Shown: one piece after another, positions 35,175 through 44,969 of the stretch
How the letters are laid out: each line of letters opens with the position of its first letter
Position numbering within the stretch: position 1 is the first letter of the stretch
DNA from: Oscillatoria sp. FACHB-1407
GTDB lineage: Bacteria > Cyanobacteriota > Cyanobacteriia > Elainellales > Elainellaceae
Reading direction: 5' to 3'
Assembly: GCF_014697545.1 (NCBI RefSeq)
Contig: NZ_JACJSA010000001.1
Location: forward strand, 62,001-126,000
DNA length: 64,000 nucleotides
Translations under genes and position numbers: made by a program
The notes under the pieces: generated by a model
Told to the model about the DNA's origin: nothing
Databases searched by the model: none
The model's input: only the letters and a program-made list of their open reading frames with translations

Positions 35175-35491
35175 AACTCTCAACTCACTCAGGCAAGCGC
35201 AGAAGAGGTGCACGAGTGATTGGGGACTGAACTCAGCGAATGAATTCGCGGCTACTAGAGCGAAGTCCGCCGACGCGGACTACGGAAAATCAAGGTTTGA
35301 CGAACCGACGCAGGTCGGTTTTGCTCTTATAGCTACAGTTTTAACCGCCGAAATCCTTATCCCGAATTCACGTTAAATTAGTTTGTTTGTACTGGAACTT
35401 TAACGCTTCAAAAAGCATCTTTTAACTTGGTACACCACTCATCCACCTGCTTACAATTGAGATGAATGAGAACCGTTGGTTAGAGCTGGAT
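35175..35491. other. Gap with duplicated segment D
   Basis: No gene is seen. A duplicated segment lies at 35207-35285 (described separately). The following stretch (CCGACGCAGGTCGGTTTTG, about 35308-35326) is a hairpin of moderate strength. It could end the export operon transcript. Confidence 0.4.
35207..35285. repeat. Dispersed repeat D, copy 1
   Basis: GGTGCACGAGTGATTGGGGA and the following 60 bases (with AATTCGCGGCTACTAGAGCG and AAGTCCGCCGACGCGGACTA) match the segment at 43984-44068. The tail GTCCGC-CGAC-GCGGAC is a perfect hairpin. Both copies lie downstream of a gene in the same orientation. Confidence 0.7.
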
Positions 35492-36054
35492 TCACTCCAT
35501 TAACCAGTTAAACAAATCCTCCACCTTCAGGTGAAAGTCCTTGGCGAATTCTGGCACTGGCAACTGGGTCTCTGGCTCATCATAAACAGCTGTTGGCTGA
35601 TCCGATAAATAAACAAATACCGATCGCTCATCTGGATCAATCAGCCATCCCATTTGGTTCCATGCTTCAAACAGTGCAGAATATTTTTCGTGACTTTAGT
35701 TTGGTTTTGATCAGGCGAAAGAATTTCAATTGTCCAGTCTGGAGCAATTGAGAACACATTAGCCACTCCACCGTTTTCCTTACGGGGAATTCTCTCCCAC
35801 AGAAACACCGAAATATCAGGAACAGTGGAGCGTCCACCAAATGTACAACGGAGTCCTGTAAAAGCTCGCGCGATCGGATTGGGTTTCACAATCGAGTGAA
35901 GGGCAGGAGCCAATTCAGTTTGAATGGCACTGTGCTCCCCTTGAGGCATAGGTTTCTGAATGACTACTCCATCAATGTATTCGCTGGCAGGCTCCGTTTC
36001 TGGTAACTGGAGAAATTCTTCTAGCGTCAGGAGTGTAGTAGGCATCTGTACCAT
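35492..36054 (-). pseudogene. Uma2-family endonuclease, frameshifted
   Basis: Uma2 (DUF820) proteins are PD-(D/E)xK-fold putative nucleases common in cyanobacteria. The first frame gives MVQMPTTLLTLEEFLQLPET, then VPDISVFLWERIPR and FSIAPDWTIEILSPDQNQTK followed by LHCLKHGTK, and then stops at about codon 137. If one A is added to the AAA run at 35653-35655 (minus strand), the frame continues with MGWLIDPDERSVFVYLSDQP and ends ...DLFNWLME, a normal C-terminus. So a single-base deletion in an A-run has split the gene, unless it is a sequencing error. The catalytic D...ExL elements (PDISVFL, WTIEIL) lie before the break. Confidence 0.85.
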
Positions 36055-36253
36055 TTTGAGTTCCCTTAAATGGAGGGTGTCATTGGCACCTTACTCATGA
36101 TTTAACAGGTGTATTGAGCGATCGCACCTTATCAAGCATCTACCGAAGCATCTACGTGAGGGGTAACTCCGCTCTGTTCAAGTGCATCAAAACAAGTCAA
36201 AATATTGGGCTAACCTATTACCCAATGAGGAACCTGTAATCCATAGACCTTAA
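36055..36253. other. Gap upstream of repeat A2, no gene
   Basis: It has no supported coding frame. It contains a HIP1-like GCGATCGC site near 36118 and is the leader side of the Uma2 pseudogene. Confidence 0.4.
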
Positions 36254-36359
36254 TATAGCCGGAGTCACTTGGGTTAGGACGAGGTGCAGGGGTGGAACTC
36301 CTGGCTGGGGGCGCATCCCCACATCCTCTCTGTCCTAAATAAAAGTGGCGGTAGCTATA
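36254..36359. repeat. MITE-like palindromic repeat, family A2, copy 2
   Basis: It starts TATAGCCGGAGTC and ends GGCGGTAGCTATA. The centre is AGGTGCAGGGGTGGAACTCC and then TGGCTGGGGGCGCATCCCC, as in the other A2 copies but with some arm mismatches. It lies about 110 bp upstream of the ATPase/STAND pair. Bases 36360-36470 hold no other clear feature. Confidence 0.75.
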
Positions 36360-36470
36360 CAAGTAGGATTGCAGTGCCTCCACCAGCCAAACTTTCTGCG
36401 TAAAAGCGAGGCTTCTTCAAGAAAAGTAGATGTAAACCCGGAATCGCGAATCAACACTGGGTAGCTCTTT

Positions 36471-37931
36471 ATGCGCCCGATGATGAGCACCATCAAGCCC
36501 CCTGACTGGACAAGAGCAATGGTAGACTTTCAGCGTTTTTTTGATGTTTGCAACCCCACCCGTACTCTCAATCTAGGCAACCCAGAAGACCAGCCTTACT
36601 ACATTGATTTCTCAGCCGTTCGGGGCAGCAACATTATTCGAGAACTCGAACGGACGATTCGGTTTTCCTCCGATCGCCCCACCTGTCAACTCTTCAGCGG
36701 GCACATCGGTTGTGGCAAATCCACCGAGTTATTGCGCCTCAAAGCCGAGTTAGAGCAACAAAACTTTTACGTTGTTTATTTTGAATCAACACAAGACCTG
36801 GACATGGTAGATGTTGAGGTCACTGATATTTTGTTGGCGATCGCTCGTCAGGTGAGTGAGAGCCTGGAACGTAGCCAGATCTTCCTACAACCCAAGGGGT
36901 TTAAGGAGTTTTTGAGAAAAACTGTTGACTTTCTGCAAACGCCGATTGAGTTGGCTGGAGAAGCGGAGTTAGCTGGATTGGGCAAAGTCTCCGCCAGCAG
37001 TAGTGGCAACCTGGAATTTTCACTGCCCGTTGGGATCGGCAAAATCACCGCCCGTGTGAAAGATAGCCCCAATTTACGGAGTCGATTGCGGCAATATCTG
37101 GAGCCCCGCACCAACACCATTTTGCAAGCTATCAATGATGAGTTGTTGCAACCAGCAACTCAGATTCTTAAGCAGCAGGGCAAAAAGGGGTTAGTGGTGA
37201 TTGTCGATAATCTGGATCGGGTGGAACCTCGCCCATCGGTATCGGGCAAACCCCAGACCGAGTATCTGTTTATCGATCGCGGTGAACAACTTCGCAATCT
37301 GAAATGCCATCTGGTTTACACCGTACCACTGATGCTCCTGTTCTCGAACAGCAGCGAAATGCTGAAGAATCGACTGGGCGGCGGCATGGCTCCCAAAGTG
37401 TTGCCCATGGTGCCAGTCCGATATCGCACAGGAGGCGTTGAACCAGAGGGAATGCGGCTTTTGCGTCAGATGGTATTAGTCAGAGCCTTTCCAGAATTGG
37501 TACAGGCAAACGATCCATCCGATGCTCAATTCAATGCCCAGTTTGAGGAGCGCATTACCAAAGTGTTTGATAGCTCTGAAACGCTCGATCGCCTCTGTTG
37601 GATCAGCGGTGGACATGTACGAAAGCTGCTGGCGTTGCTCTATTCCTGCTTGCGGCGTGAAGACCTGCCGTTAAACCGTCGCTGTGTAGAGCGAGTGATT
37701 CAAGAGTATCGTGATGATTTGCTGCTCACCATCGACGACAAAGAATGGGAAGTGATCTTGCGGGTGGTGCAACAGCAAAGCCTGCGAGGGGAGGAGCAAT
37801 TTCAAGCGTTACTTCCCAGTATGTTTTTCTTTGAATATTGGGATCAGCAGGGACGCTGGTTTGGGATCAATCCTGTATTAGAAGAAACGCAACAGTTTCA
37901 AAACTGGCAAAAACAAATGCAATCGCAGTAG
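36471..37931 (+). CDS. P-loop ATPase, partner of the STAND protein, 486 aa
   Basis: A large AAA/STAND-like NTPase. Walker A is GHIGCGKST (res 77-85) followed by a helix (ELLRLKAELEQ). Walker B is in GLVVIVDNLDRVEPRP (about res 240-255), with a sensor-like LKCHLVYTVPLMLLFS further on. A central insert (LAGLGKVSASSSGNLEFSLP) and a helical C-terminal domain (RREDLPLNRRCVERVIQEYR) with a winged-helix-like end complete it. I do not recognise a named family. The start is uncertain among ATGs at 36471, 36480 and 36483. The stop codon is 2 bases before the start of the giant STAND gene, so the two are translationally linked. Confidence 0.85.
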   Translation: MRPMMSTIKPPDWTRAMVDFQRFFDVCNPTRTLNLGNPEDQPYYIDFSAVRGSNIIRELERTIRFSSDRPTCQLFSGHIGCGKSTELLRLKAELEQQNFYVVYFESTQDLDMVDVEVTDILLAIARQVSESLERSQIFLQPKGFKEFLRKTVDFLQTPIELAGEAELAGLGKVSASSSGNLEFSLPVGIGKITARVKDSPNLRSRLRQYLEPRTNTILQAINDELLQPATQILKQQGKKGLVVIVDNLDRVEPRPSVSGKPQTEYLFIDRGEQLRNLKCHLVYTVPLMLLFSNSSEMLKNRLGGGMAPKVLPMVPVRYRTGGVEPEGMRLLRQMVLVRAFPELVQANDPSDAQFNAQFEERITKVFDSSETLDRLCWISGGHVRKLLALLYSCLRREDLPLNRRCVERVIQEYRDDLLLTIDDKEWEVILRVVQQQSLRGEEQFQALLPSMFFFEYWDQQGRWFGINPVLEETQQFQNWQKQMQSQ

Positions 37932-37933
37932 CC

Positions 37934-40900
37934 ATGACCGATTTATTTCACCCGGAGGATGTTGCAACTCACAACGAGGAATCGTTGAGGACTTTGTCAC
38001 GGGCGATCGCCTTTTCTCAGGGGCGATTTTCCTTGATTCTGGTGCGTTGCAACTACAATTGGGTGCAGGAACAGATTCGGCAAAGGCTGCGCGACGAATG
38101 CCCAATTCCGATTCGAGAATTGTCGTTACACAATACGGAAAAAACACTCTACACGTTCATCAAAACTCAGTTGGGACAGGCGCAACCCCAGGCATTGATG
38201 ATCTTGGGGTTAAATGCCGTCAAAGATCTAGACGATCTCCTTACGGCTACCAATCAGGTGCGTGATGAGTTTCGCAAGAGTTTCAACTTTCCGCTGATTT
38301 TGTGGGTGAATGATGCGATCGTGCAGAAATTGTCGCGGTTAGCACCCGACTTTAACAGTTGGGCAGGCGTACCCATTCGCTTTGCGATCGCCACTGATCC
38401 CCTGATCAAACTCCTTAAAGAACAGGCAGATGGGCTATTTGAACAGGCAACAAATGTTGGGGCAGGTCGTGTTCCCCGTAGCTCAGCTCTCTATTTAGAA
38501 ACGGACTCGTTCACCCAACCAGAGTTAAAAATTGCGCTGGCAGATCTGCAAAAACGTCATCAGGAACTTGATCTCGATCTGGCAGCCAGTCTGGAATTTA
38601 TTTTGGGGTTGGATGCCTACGCCAATAACCAGCTAGACAAGGCATATCAGCACTATCAAAAGAGCCTGGGCTTTTGGAAAGCAGACACCTCCGAGAATGA
38701 CACTTCCAAGCGGCGACGCGCCTGTGTGTTGTTTTATCTGGGGCTGTGGTGGCGGCGTTATGCGGCTTTAAACCGAGCCGAGTTTAACCTGGCGTGTTTG
38801 CGATCGCGCGACTACTATCAGCAATGCATTAATGGGTTGTTGCATGACAACCATCTCGACCTGGCAGCTAAATTTATCATTGCTCTGGGGGAGGTGTTGC
38901 AGCGGTTGGGCGAATGGGAAGAGTTAGCGGCGATCGCCCACACGGCTGTGCGGTTGCATCAACAGTCTCATGACTGGGTGCGGCTTGCCTACAGCTATAG
39001 CCTGCTGGCAGAGGTCGCGTTAGCTCGTGAATTGTGGCAAGAGGCAGAACACTACGCCAATCTTGCACTCCGGGCAAATGACCGCTTTCCCGATCCCGAT
39101 CAAGACAACCAATATCGCTACTCTGAATTAGATTGGGCACGTCCTCACTACCGCAGTCTCTATCAGTTATTGCTGGCGCAGGCGCAATATCATCTGGGGC
39201 TATTGCCAGAGGCGGTGGAAAATCTGGAGACAGCCATGAGAATCTGTCGCCATGCTTATGATCCGCTGTTGTATACCCGTATTCTCGAAGCGTTGCGATC
39301 GCTCTATTACCAGCAAGGGGAGTATCTCAAAGCCTTTGAGACAAAGCAGGAACAGCGATCCATTGAGCAGCAATATAGCCTCAGAGCCTTTTTAGGGGCG
39401 GGTCGGCTCAAGGCAGAGCGACAGGTCATTAATCCGGCGATCGTGCAGATTGAGGCTGCCAATAGTGGTGACTCAGGATTTAGCCAGACCCCCAGCGCAT
39501 CGGCTCAACCCATTGCGATCGCTCAGGAAATCTCTGCTTCCGGGCGACAATGGGATGTCGATCGACTGCTGGAGCGGCTCAGTAGCCGTCAATATAACCT
39601 GACGATCATTCACGGACAATCTGGAGTTGGCAAAAGCTCAATTATCAATGCGGGGTTAGTGCCTGCTCTGGAGCAAAAACCAATTGAGGCACGCAATCCA
39701 CTCCCCATTGTGTTGACTATTTATACGGATTGGATTCGTGAGTTGGGCAACTTGCTGTCAAGAGCACTGGCAAAGCGTAACATTCGCTGGAAAATGCCAA
39801 AGCACGAGGAACCCAGCATTCAACATCTGCTGGATTGTTTGCGGGCGAATGCCGATCAGCAGAGTTTATTAACGGTGTTGATCTTTGACCAATTTGAAGA
39901 ATTTTTCTTTATTTATCCCGATTTGTCTCATCGGCGATCGTTCTTTGAATTCTTTGGTGAATGTCTCAAGTTACCTTTTGTCAAAGTTGTGTTCTCGGTA
40001 CGGGAAGACTATTTGCACCACTTGTTAGAGTGTGAACGGTTACAACTGGATGATGTCACCAACAACATTTTGAGTCGCGATAATCGCTATCCACTCGGCA
40101 ACTTTTCGGCAGTGGATGCCCGATTAATTGTGCAACGCCTGACGCAGCGATCGCAGTTCTCTCTGGAGCCTGCCCTGATTGAGCAGTTGGTTCAAGATTT
40201 GGCACAAGAATCGGGTGAGGTGCGTCCCATTGAGCTCCAACTGGTGGGTGCCCAGTTGCAGGAAGATGACATCGTTACCCTCTCCCAATATCGGGCATTG
40301 GGCAACAACCCCAAGGAGAAATTAGTCGAACGGTTTTTAGAGCAGGTCGTCGAAGATTGTGGACCGCCTAACAAACAACTGGCGAACCTAGTGCTCTACT
40401 TACTCACCGATGAGAAGGGCACTCGTCCCTTGAGAACTCTGGATGAGCTAACCGAAAGTCTGGCAAAGCTGGCAGTAAACCTGACCATCGACTTTAACTC
40501 CCTCGACAAAACTCTGAATACGCTCAACGAGTTAACTAAAAATCTGTCTCATTTAACGGTTAACTCGACTGGGGGAACCGAGCAGCTTGACTTGATTCTC
40601 AAAATTCTGGTCAACTCTGGGTTAGTGCAATTTCTACCAGAGGTGCCCGCCCCTCGCTATCAGTTGGTTCACGACTATCTGGTGCCGTTGATTCGTAAAA
40701 AACAACAACCTGCTCTGCTGAAGCAGATTTCAGAACTGCGCCGACTCGAAAAGCAGCGACAGGCAGAAATTGAGCAACTGCAACGGGACAAAGAACTGTT
40801 AAAAGCCAGGGCACGCGAAGCCGAGTTGCAAGCTAAGCTGAAACGCACTCGCAAGGAGCAACGCCTCACCTTTGCGATCGCAGGGATGGGCACTTTGCTG

Positions 40901-43105
40901 GCAGTTTTGACGGCAGGAACCGTTTCCTATACGTACTGGCAGGCGATCGCTGAAATTAATGCCAGAACCTCCCAATCCTCAGCCCTGTTGTCATCCGATG
41001 ATCAGCTTGGTGCGTTGGTTGCCAGCATTCGTGCAGGACGAAACCTGCAAGACATGATTACCACTTCAACCTCGCTTGAGATCACAACCCTCAGTGTGAT
41101 GCAAAACGTCATTTACTCGGTGCAGGAATATAATCGCCTCATCGGTCACGAGTCGTGGGTTGACCAGGCCAGCTTTAGCCCCGATGGTCGTGTTATTGCC
41201 TCTGCCAGTGCCGACAACACGGTGCGTCTGTGGAGCATGGATGGGCAACTGTTACACACCCTCAGAGGACACACCAACCGAGTCAACAGTGTTAGTTTTA
41301 GCCCAGATGGTCAGACGATCGCCTCTGCCAGTGATGATGGCACCGTGAAGCTGTGGAACCTGGAGGGTCAGGAACTGCGGAGTTTGCGAGGGCATACGCG
41401 CCCAGTCACCAGCGTCAGCTTTAGTCCGGATGGCGCAACGATCGCCTCTGCCAGTGATGACAATACCATTAACCTGTGGAATAGAGACGGAACCCCGATA
41501 CGGACGCTAGTTGAGCACACCGATCGGGTGAAAGCGGTGAGTTTCAGTCAGGATGGAACGCTGGTATCTGCCAGTTGGGATGGCACGGTCATGCTCTGGA
41601 GTGCAGAGGGAATTCTCTTGGCGGTGCTCGAACACGGTAGCCGTGTCACGACCGTGAGCATCAGTGCCGATGGTGGCATCATTGCTTCGGGTGGCATGGA
41701 CAACACGGTGAAACTGTGGAATCGTCAGGGAGAATTGCTGCAAGTTCTTCTTAAGCACAACGATCGCATCACTGGACTCAGCTTCAGCGTCGATGGCAAC
41801 CGATTAGCCACAGCCAGTGCCGATAACACAGTGACAATCTGGACACAAAATAACACTTCTGAGTTTGAGCCAATTAGAACCTGGAGAGTCGATCAAGCGA
41901 TCAGCGTTAGTTTTGGGTTGGGCGATCGCTTAGCAACGACCGATGGCAACAACATGATTCGCCTATGGAAGTTGGATGGCATCCAACCGACCACCCTACA
42001 GGAGCCAGAAGTTTCACTGGCTAGTATGAGCTTTAGCCCCAATGGTCAAACTATCGCGACTGGCGGAATTGTCATAAATTCCAATCAATCAAACGCACTC
42101 GATGCATCAGAAAACAATGGAGCACTGATCTTGTGGGGGTTAGACGGTCGGCAAAAGGCTCATTTTGTCGCCAATAGCAGCGTTGACAGTATCAGCTATA
42201 GCCCTGATGGGGAGCGTATTGCAACTGCTGAAAACCCTCCTCCCGCCATTGCTATCACCGCCGAAGGAACGGTCACCGCTACCTCTGCCAAACCGGGACA
42301 GATTCGCGTGTGGAACCTGAATGGCGATGAGTTGCTCAGCATCGACACCCCCGGCAAAATTAGCAGCGTCAGTTTTAGCCCCAGCAACACTGCCGTTTCC
42401 TCAGAGGTACGCGGAGTATTACTGGCGGCAGCCATTACAACGTCAGACGTTGACCCTGATGGCGATCGCAAACCTGTTGGCGTGGTCACTCTATGGAATT
42501 TGGAAGGCGATGAAATCCATTCCTTCCAGGCACACAATGACGAGATCACCAGCCTTAGCTTTAGTCCGGATGGCACCGTTATTGCAACCAGCAGTGTAGA
42601 CAACACCGTTAAATTGTGGAATTTGCAAGGAGAAAATCTGGCAACTCTGAGAGGACACACAAACCGCGTCAACAGCGTTAGTTTTAGTCCGGATGGTCGC
42701 ACGATTGCCTCTGCCAGCACTGACACAACCGTTCGATTGTGGCATCGCGATGGTCGCTATCTCAAAACCTTAGAAGGTCATTTTAGTGCCGTGACTACCA
42801 CTGTCTTTCATCCAGATAGCAAGCTACTTGCCTCGGCTAGCTCAGATGGCAGCATCCATCTCTGGAACGTAGAAACTGGCAACTTGTTAGCGACGCTGAA
42901 ACGCGATGATAGTGCGATCGCAGCATTAAGCTTTAGCCGCGATGGTCGCACGATTGCCTCTGCCAGTGCAGATGCTGTTGTGTTGTGGGACTTTAATGTA
43001 GATGTTTTGCTAGAACGGGGATGCGACTGGTTGCAGGACTATTTGCACCACAGTAGTAGCATTAGCGAAAGCGATCGCACACTGTGTGATCCAATAACTC
43101 CGTAA
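37934..43105 (+). CDS. STAND NTPase with TPR-like helices and 14 WD40 repeats, 1723 aa
   Basis: I start at ATG 37934 ([16 protein letters not shown]), 2 bases after the upstream gene; the frame is open further up inside that gene. Order of parts: residues 1-190, a Rossmann-like domain without Walker A ([40 protein letters not shown]); about 190-520, TPR-like helical repeats; about 540-900, an nSTAND1-type NTPase with Walker [10 protein letters not shown] (561-569) and Walker [12 protein letters not shown] (Asp652), then a winged-helix region; a coiled coil; a transmembrane helix at about 978-1000 ([20 protein letters not shown]); and 14 WD40 repeats from 1069, two seven-blade propellers with the (S/A)FSPDG...IASAS..DxTVxLW consensus. 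The C-tail GCDWLQDYL...SESDRTLCD is as in other cyanobacterial WD40 proteins. Likely a membrane-tethered sensor that assembles when the propellers bind a ligand; the output is unknown. Confidence 0.93.
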   Translation: MTDLFHPEDVATHNEESLRTLSRAIAFSQGRFSLILVRCNYNWVQEQIRQRLRDECPIPIRELSLHNTEKTLYTFIKTQLGQAQPQALMILGLNAVKDLDDLLTATNQVRDEFRKSFNFPLILWVNDAIVQKLSRLAPDFNSWAGVPIRFAIATDPLIKLLKEQADGLFEQATNVGAGRVPRSSALYLETDSFTQPELKIALADLQKRHQELDLDLAASLEFILGLDAYANNQLDKAYQHYQKSLGFWKADTSENDTSKRRRACVLFYLGLWWRRYAALNRAEFNLACLRSRDYYQQCINGLLHDNHLDLAAKFIIALGEVLQRLGEWEELAAIAHTAVRLHQQSHDWVRLAYSYSLLAEVALARELWQEAEHYANLALRANDRFPDPDQDNQYRYSELDWARPHYRSLYQLLLAQAQYHLGLLPEAVENLETAMRICRHAYDPLLYTRILEALRSLYYQQGEYLKAFETKQEQRSIEQQYSLRAFLGAGRLKAERQVINPAIVQIEAANSGDSGFSQTPSASAQPIAIAQEISASGRQWDVDRLLERLSSRQYNLTIIHGQSGVGKSSIINAGLVPALEQKPIEARNPLPIVLTIYTDWIRELGNLLSRALAKRNIRWKMPKHEEPSIQHLLDCLRANADQQSLLTVLIFDQFEEFFFIYPDLSHRRSFFEFFGECLKLPFVKVVFSVREDYLHHLLECERLQLDDVTNNILSRDNRYPLGNFSAVDARLIVQRLTQRSQFSLEPALIEQLVQDLAQESGEVRPIELQLVGAQLQEDDIVTLSQYRALGNNPKEKLVERFLEQVVEDCGPPNKQLANLVLYLLTDEKGTRPLRTLDELTESLAKLAVNLTIDFNSLDKTLNTLNELTKNLSHLTVNSTGGTEQLDLILKILVNSGLVQFLPEVPAPRYQLVHDYLVPLIRKKQQPALLKQISELRRLEKQRQAEIEQLQRDKELLKARAREAELQAKLKRTRKEQRLTFAIAGMGTLLAVLTAGTVSYTYWQAIAEINARTSQSSALLSSDDQLGALVASIRAGRNLQDMITTSTSLEITTLSVMQNVIYSVQEYNRLIGHESWVDQASFSPDGRVIASASADNTVRLWSMDGQLLHTLRGHTNRVNSVSFSPDGQTIASASDDGTVKLWNLEGQELRSLRGHTRPVTSVSFSPDGATIASASDDNTINLWNRDGTPIRTLVEHTDRVKAVSFSQDGTLVSASWDGTVMLWSAEGILLAVLEHGSRVTTVSISADGGIIASGGMDNTVKLWNRQGELLQVLLKHNDRITGLSFSVDGNRLATASADNTVTIWTQNNTSEFEPIRTWRVDQAISVSFGLGDRLATTDGNNMIRLWKLDGIQPTTLQEPEVSLASMSFSPNGQTIATGGIVINSNQSNALDASENNGALILWGLDGRQKAHFVANSSVDSISYSPDGERIATAENPPPAIAITAEGTVTATSAKPGQIRVWNLNGDELLSIDTPGKISSVSFSPSNTAVSSEVRGVLLAAAITTSDVDPDGDRKPVGVVTLWNLEGDEIHSFQAHNDEITSLSFSPDGTVIATSSVDNTVKLWNLQGENLATLRGHTNRVNSVSFSPDGRTIASASTDTTVRLWHRDGRYLKTLEGHFSAVTTTVFHPDSKLLASASSDGSIHLWNVETGNLLATLKRDDSAIAALSFSRDGRTIASASADAVVLWDFNVDVLLERGCDWLQDYLHHSSSISESDRTLCDPITP

Positions 43106-43162
43106 CGCATTCAATGCATTCATGTTCACAAACCGCTTATCTTACGACTCCTTTAGAACGGC
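43106..43162. other. Short gap after the STAND gene
   Basis: It shows no hairpin terminator and no gene. It leads directly into the family A2 repeat. Confidence 0.3.
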
Positions 43163-43267
43163 TATAGCAACTGCCGAGACAGTTAATCCAAAGGGGTTTG
43201 GGGGCTACACCGCCAACCAGTAGTGGAACCCCTGCACCCCGTTCTAATCAATCTCGCGGTTGCTATA
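43163..43267. repeat. MITE-like palindromic repeat, family A2, copy 3
   Basis: It begins TATAGCAACTGCCG and ends CGGTTGCTATA, so its terminal inverted repeat TATAGCAAC/GTTGCTATA is 9 bp and perfect. The centre has GGGGTTTGGGGGCTACACCG and TAGTGGAACCCCTGCACCCC in the A2 order, reversed. The rest of the gap up to 43613 is AT-rich and contains no other recognisable element. Confidence 0.78.
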
Positions 43268-43613
43268 TATATCGTTTGAATGATGTCAGGCTTAGGATTA
43301 ATCTACGTCCGTAGATACAATATTTCTCTTTCCGTAGATAGTCCTGGTTCTGTACTTCAGCTTGCTAACTTATAAACATAGACAACTGCACTGAAAGAAC
43401 ATACACCGCTGTAGTTCTTGTCTGTGATTTGAATAGCGACATTCGATCACAGCAGTGTGTATGATACGCCGACCTGAATGGTGTAGAGACGTTGTCGCCT
43501 CTCTACTTTATTACATTCGAGATGAGGTCATTCCTCAATCAAAGCGGTTTGAGATGTAAACATTTGAGGTCTTATAACACTAAAAACTGCTTTAGCAACG
43601 AAGGAGAAAAGCA

Positions 43614-43889
43614 ATGAACATTTTGGCTTGGATTGTATTGGGTTTAATTGCAGGTGCGATCGCTAAGGCTATCTACCCTGGTCAACAAGGCGGTAGCATC
43701 CTGGGTACACTGCTCCTCGGTATCATCGGTGCCTTTATCGGTGGTAGCCTCTACGCTCTGCTCACGACCGGAACTCTCACGATCGCCTCAGCAGGGCTGA
43801 GCCTGGGTGGCATTCTGGTTTCTGTAGTTGGTGCAATTATCGCATTGTGGCTGTACTACGCCTTCACTTCTCGCCGTCGGGTGTACTAA
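43614..43889 (+). CDS. GlsB/YeaQ/YmgE-family membrane protein
   Basis: A 91-aa protein of the transglycosylase-associated (Transgly_assoc) family, with three membrane helices: LAWIVLGLIAGAIAKAIYP, ILGTLLLGIIGAFIGGSLY and LGGILVSVVGAIIALWLYYA. The signature GLIAGAIAKAIYPGQQGGSI and GIIGAFIGG is typical. Members are stress-induced in several bacteria, with an unknown biochemical role. GAAGGAG lies 9 bases before the ATG and an intrinsic terminator follows at 43942, so it is a single-gene transcript. Confidence 0.95.
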   Translation: MNILAWIVLGLIAGAIAKAIYPGQQGGSILGTLLLGIIGAFIGGSLYALLTTGTLTIASAGLSLGGILVSVVGAIIALWLYYAFTSRRRVY

Positions 43890-43941
43890 TTCAGACCCAT
43901 CGGTTTGTTAAAACGGTGACAGTTCTTTTGATGTAAACTTG

Positions 43942-43976
43942 ACCCGACCTTCGCTTTAGAAGGTTGGGTTTTTAAT
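43942..43976 (+). terminator. Intrinsic terminator of the GlsB-like gene
   Basis: The arms ACCCGACCTTC (43942-43952) and GAAGGTTGGGT (43959-43969) pair over 11 bp with one G-T pair and a six-base loop (GCTTTA), followed by TTTTTAATT. Confidence 0.82.
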
Positions 43977-43983
43977 TGAGATG

Positions 43984-44068
43984 GGGTGCATCGAGTGATT
44001 GGGGGACTGAACCCGGTGAATAAATTCGCGACTATTGGAGCGAAGTCTGCCTATACGGACGCAGGTTT
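43984..44068. repeat. Dispersed repeat D, copy 2
   Basis: GGGTGCATCGAGTGATTGGG and the following bases (GAACCCGGTGAATAAATTCG, GGAGCGAAGTCTGCCTATAC) match 35207-35285. It lies right after the terminator of the GlsB-like gene. Confidence 0.65.
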
Positions 44069-44103
44069 GGTTCTAGTAGTCGCTCAGAAAGCTCCCCAAA
44101 AAT

Positions 44104-44154
44104 CAGGGTTTGAGCCATTCGCTTTGTCCTAAGCTTTCTGATCAAAGCTATATT
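44104..44154. repeat. Dispersed repeat E, copy 1
   Basis: CAGGGTTTGAGCCATTCGCT, then TTGTCCTAAGCTTTCTGATC and AAAGCTATA match 52609-52656. It sits between the GlsB-like gene and the receiver gene; nothing else is seen at 44155-44279. Confidence 0.6.
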
Positions 44155-44279
44155 TTGTAGTGCTACGCATAAAGCCTGATGATAAAGCCTGATGCATTTT
44201 CAGGTGCAATCTTCTGCAAACCATGCTTTGCCCCCATCCTCCTTTACAAGTTGAAAGAGGGAGCGAAGCAGATTTGATA

Positions 44280-44711
44280 CTACGAAGATTTCTTAGCTTG
44301 GGGCGAAGTGCTCTTGGAGTGTGACGTATTTCTTTGAGATAGCAGGTTTTGAATTTGCACCAGAAGTTCCTCTGTGGAAATGGACTTATCCCAATGGGCA
44401 TCCGCTTCGGGGCAAAGATCAACAACTTGCGGAATAATTAGCTTTGTAAAAAAAGCAGAGATTAAAACGAGGATGGGAGGTTCTTCTAAACTCTTTTTAA
44501 CTAAATGGATCAACTCACAACCATCCATCTCTTTTTGATAACTACGAGACGGCATTGAGAAATCGATTAGAGCTAAATCAAAATGTTTAGCATCCTGGAA
44601 AAATGTGTGAGCATCCGTAAAGGTCGCAACAGCGTAACCCGCTCGGTGCAATAGATAGGCGATCGCCATGCACCAGACTTCGCTGTCGTCCACTATAGCT
44701 ATCTTGTGCAT
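44280..44711 (-). CDS. Stand-alone receiver (response regulator) protein
   Basis: The 143-aa protein is a single CheY-like receiver: acidic pocket IAIVDDSEVW (Asp8-Asp9), phospho-acceptor Asp50 in LALIDFSMPS, a Ser at the Thr position in VLISAFF, and Lys in HWDKSISTEELL. An insert of about ten residues (SRSYQKEMDG) lies between the phosphorylated strand and the next helix. The C-tail (SQRNTSHSKSTSPQAKKSS) is basic and disordered. No output domain and no kinase gene are next to it. Confidence 0.88.
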   Translation of the reverse strand: MHKIAIVDDSEVWCMAIAYLLHRAGYAVATFTDAHTFFQDAKHFDLALIDFSMPSRSYQKEMDGCELIHLVKKSLEEPPILVLISAFFTKLIIPQVVDLCPEADAHWDKSISTEELLVQIQNLLSQRNTSHSKSTSPQAKKSS

Positions 44712-44969
44712 AATACAACAACGTAATGATGAGGGTTGATTACTATAAACTCAATCTCTATCACTCGTTGTACTGCAAAACTAAATACTCAGAGAACTGT
44801 CTTAAGCGTTAACTGACGATATCAAAAGTTATACTCTGTTACAATTCCCTGGTTCATTGAAAAGACATCGTATTTACATTGCTGACGGACATCTTGCACC
44901 TCCTCCAGTAACCCGCCTCCGTTCACAACTGGATTGACATCGGTCAATCAGAAAGAGTAGCCATAAAAC

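Noticed and set aside
36471-37931. Assignment of the P-loop gene to a known defence ATPase family
   Set aside because: The Walker motifs are clear, but nothing else allows a named family, so it is left as unknown.
42196-42726. Minus-strand open frame of about 176 codons within the WD40 region
   Set aside because: It is the mirror of the repeated WD40 codons; its apparent internal repeats come from the opposite strand.
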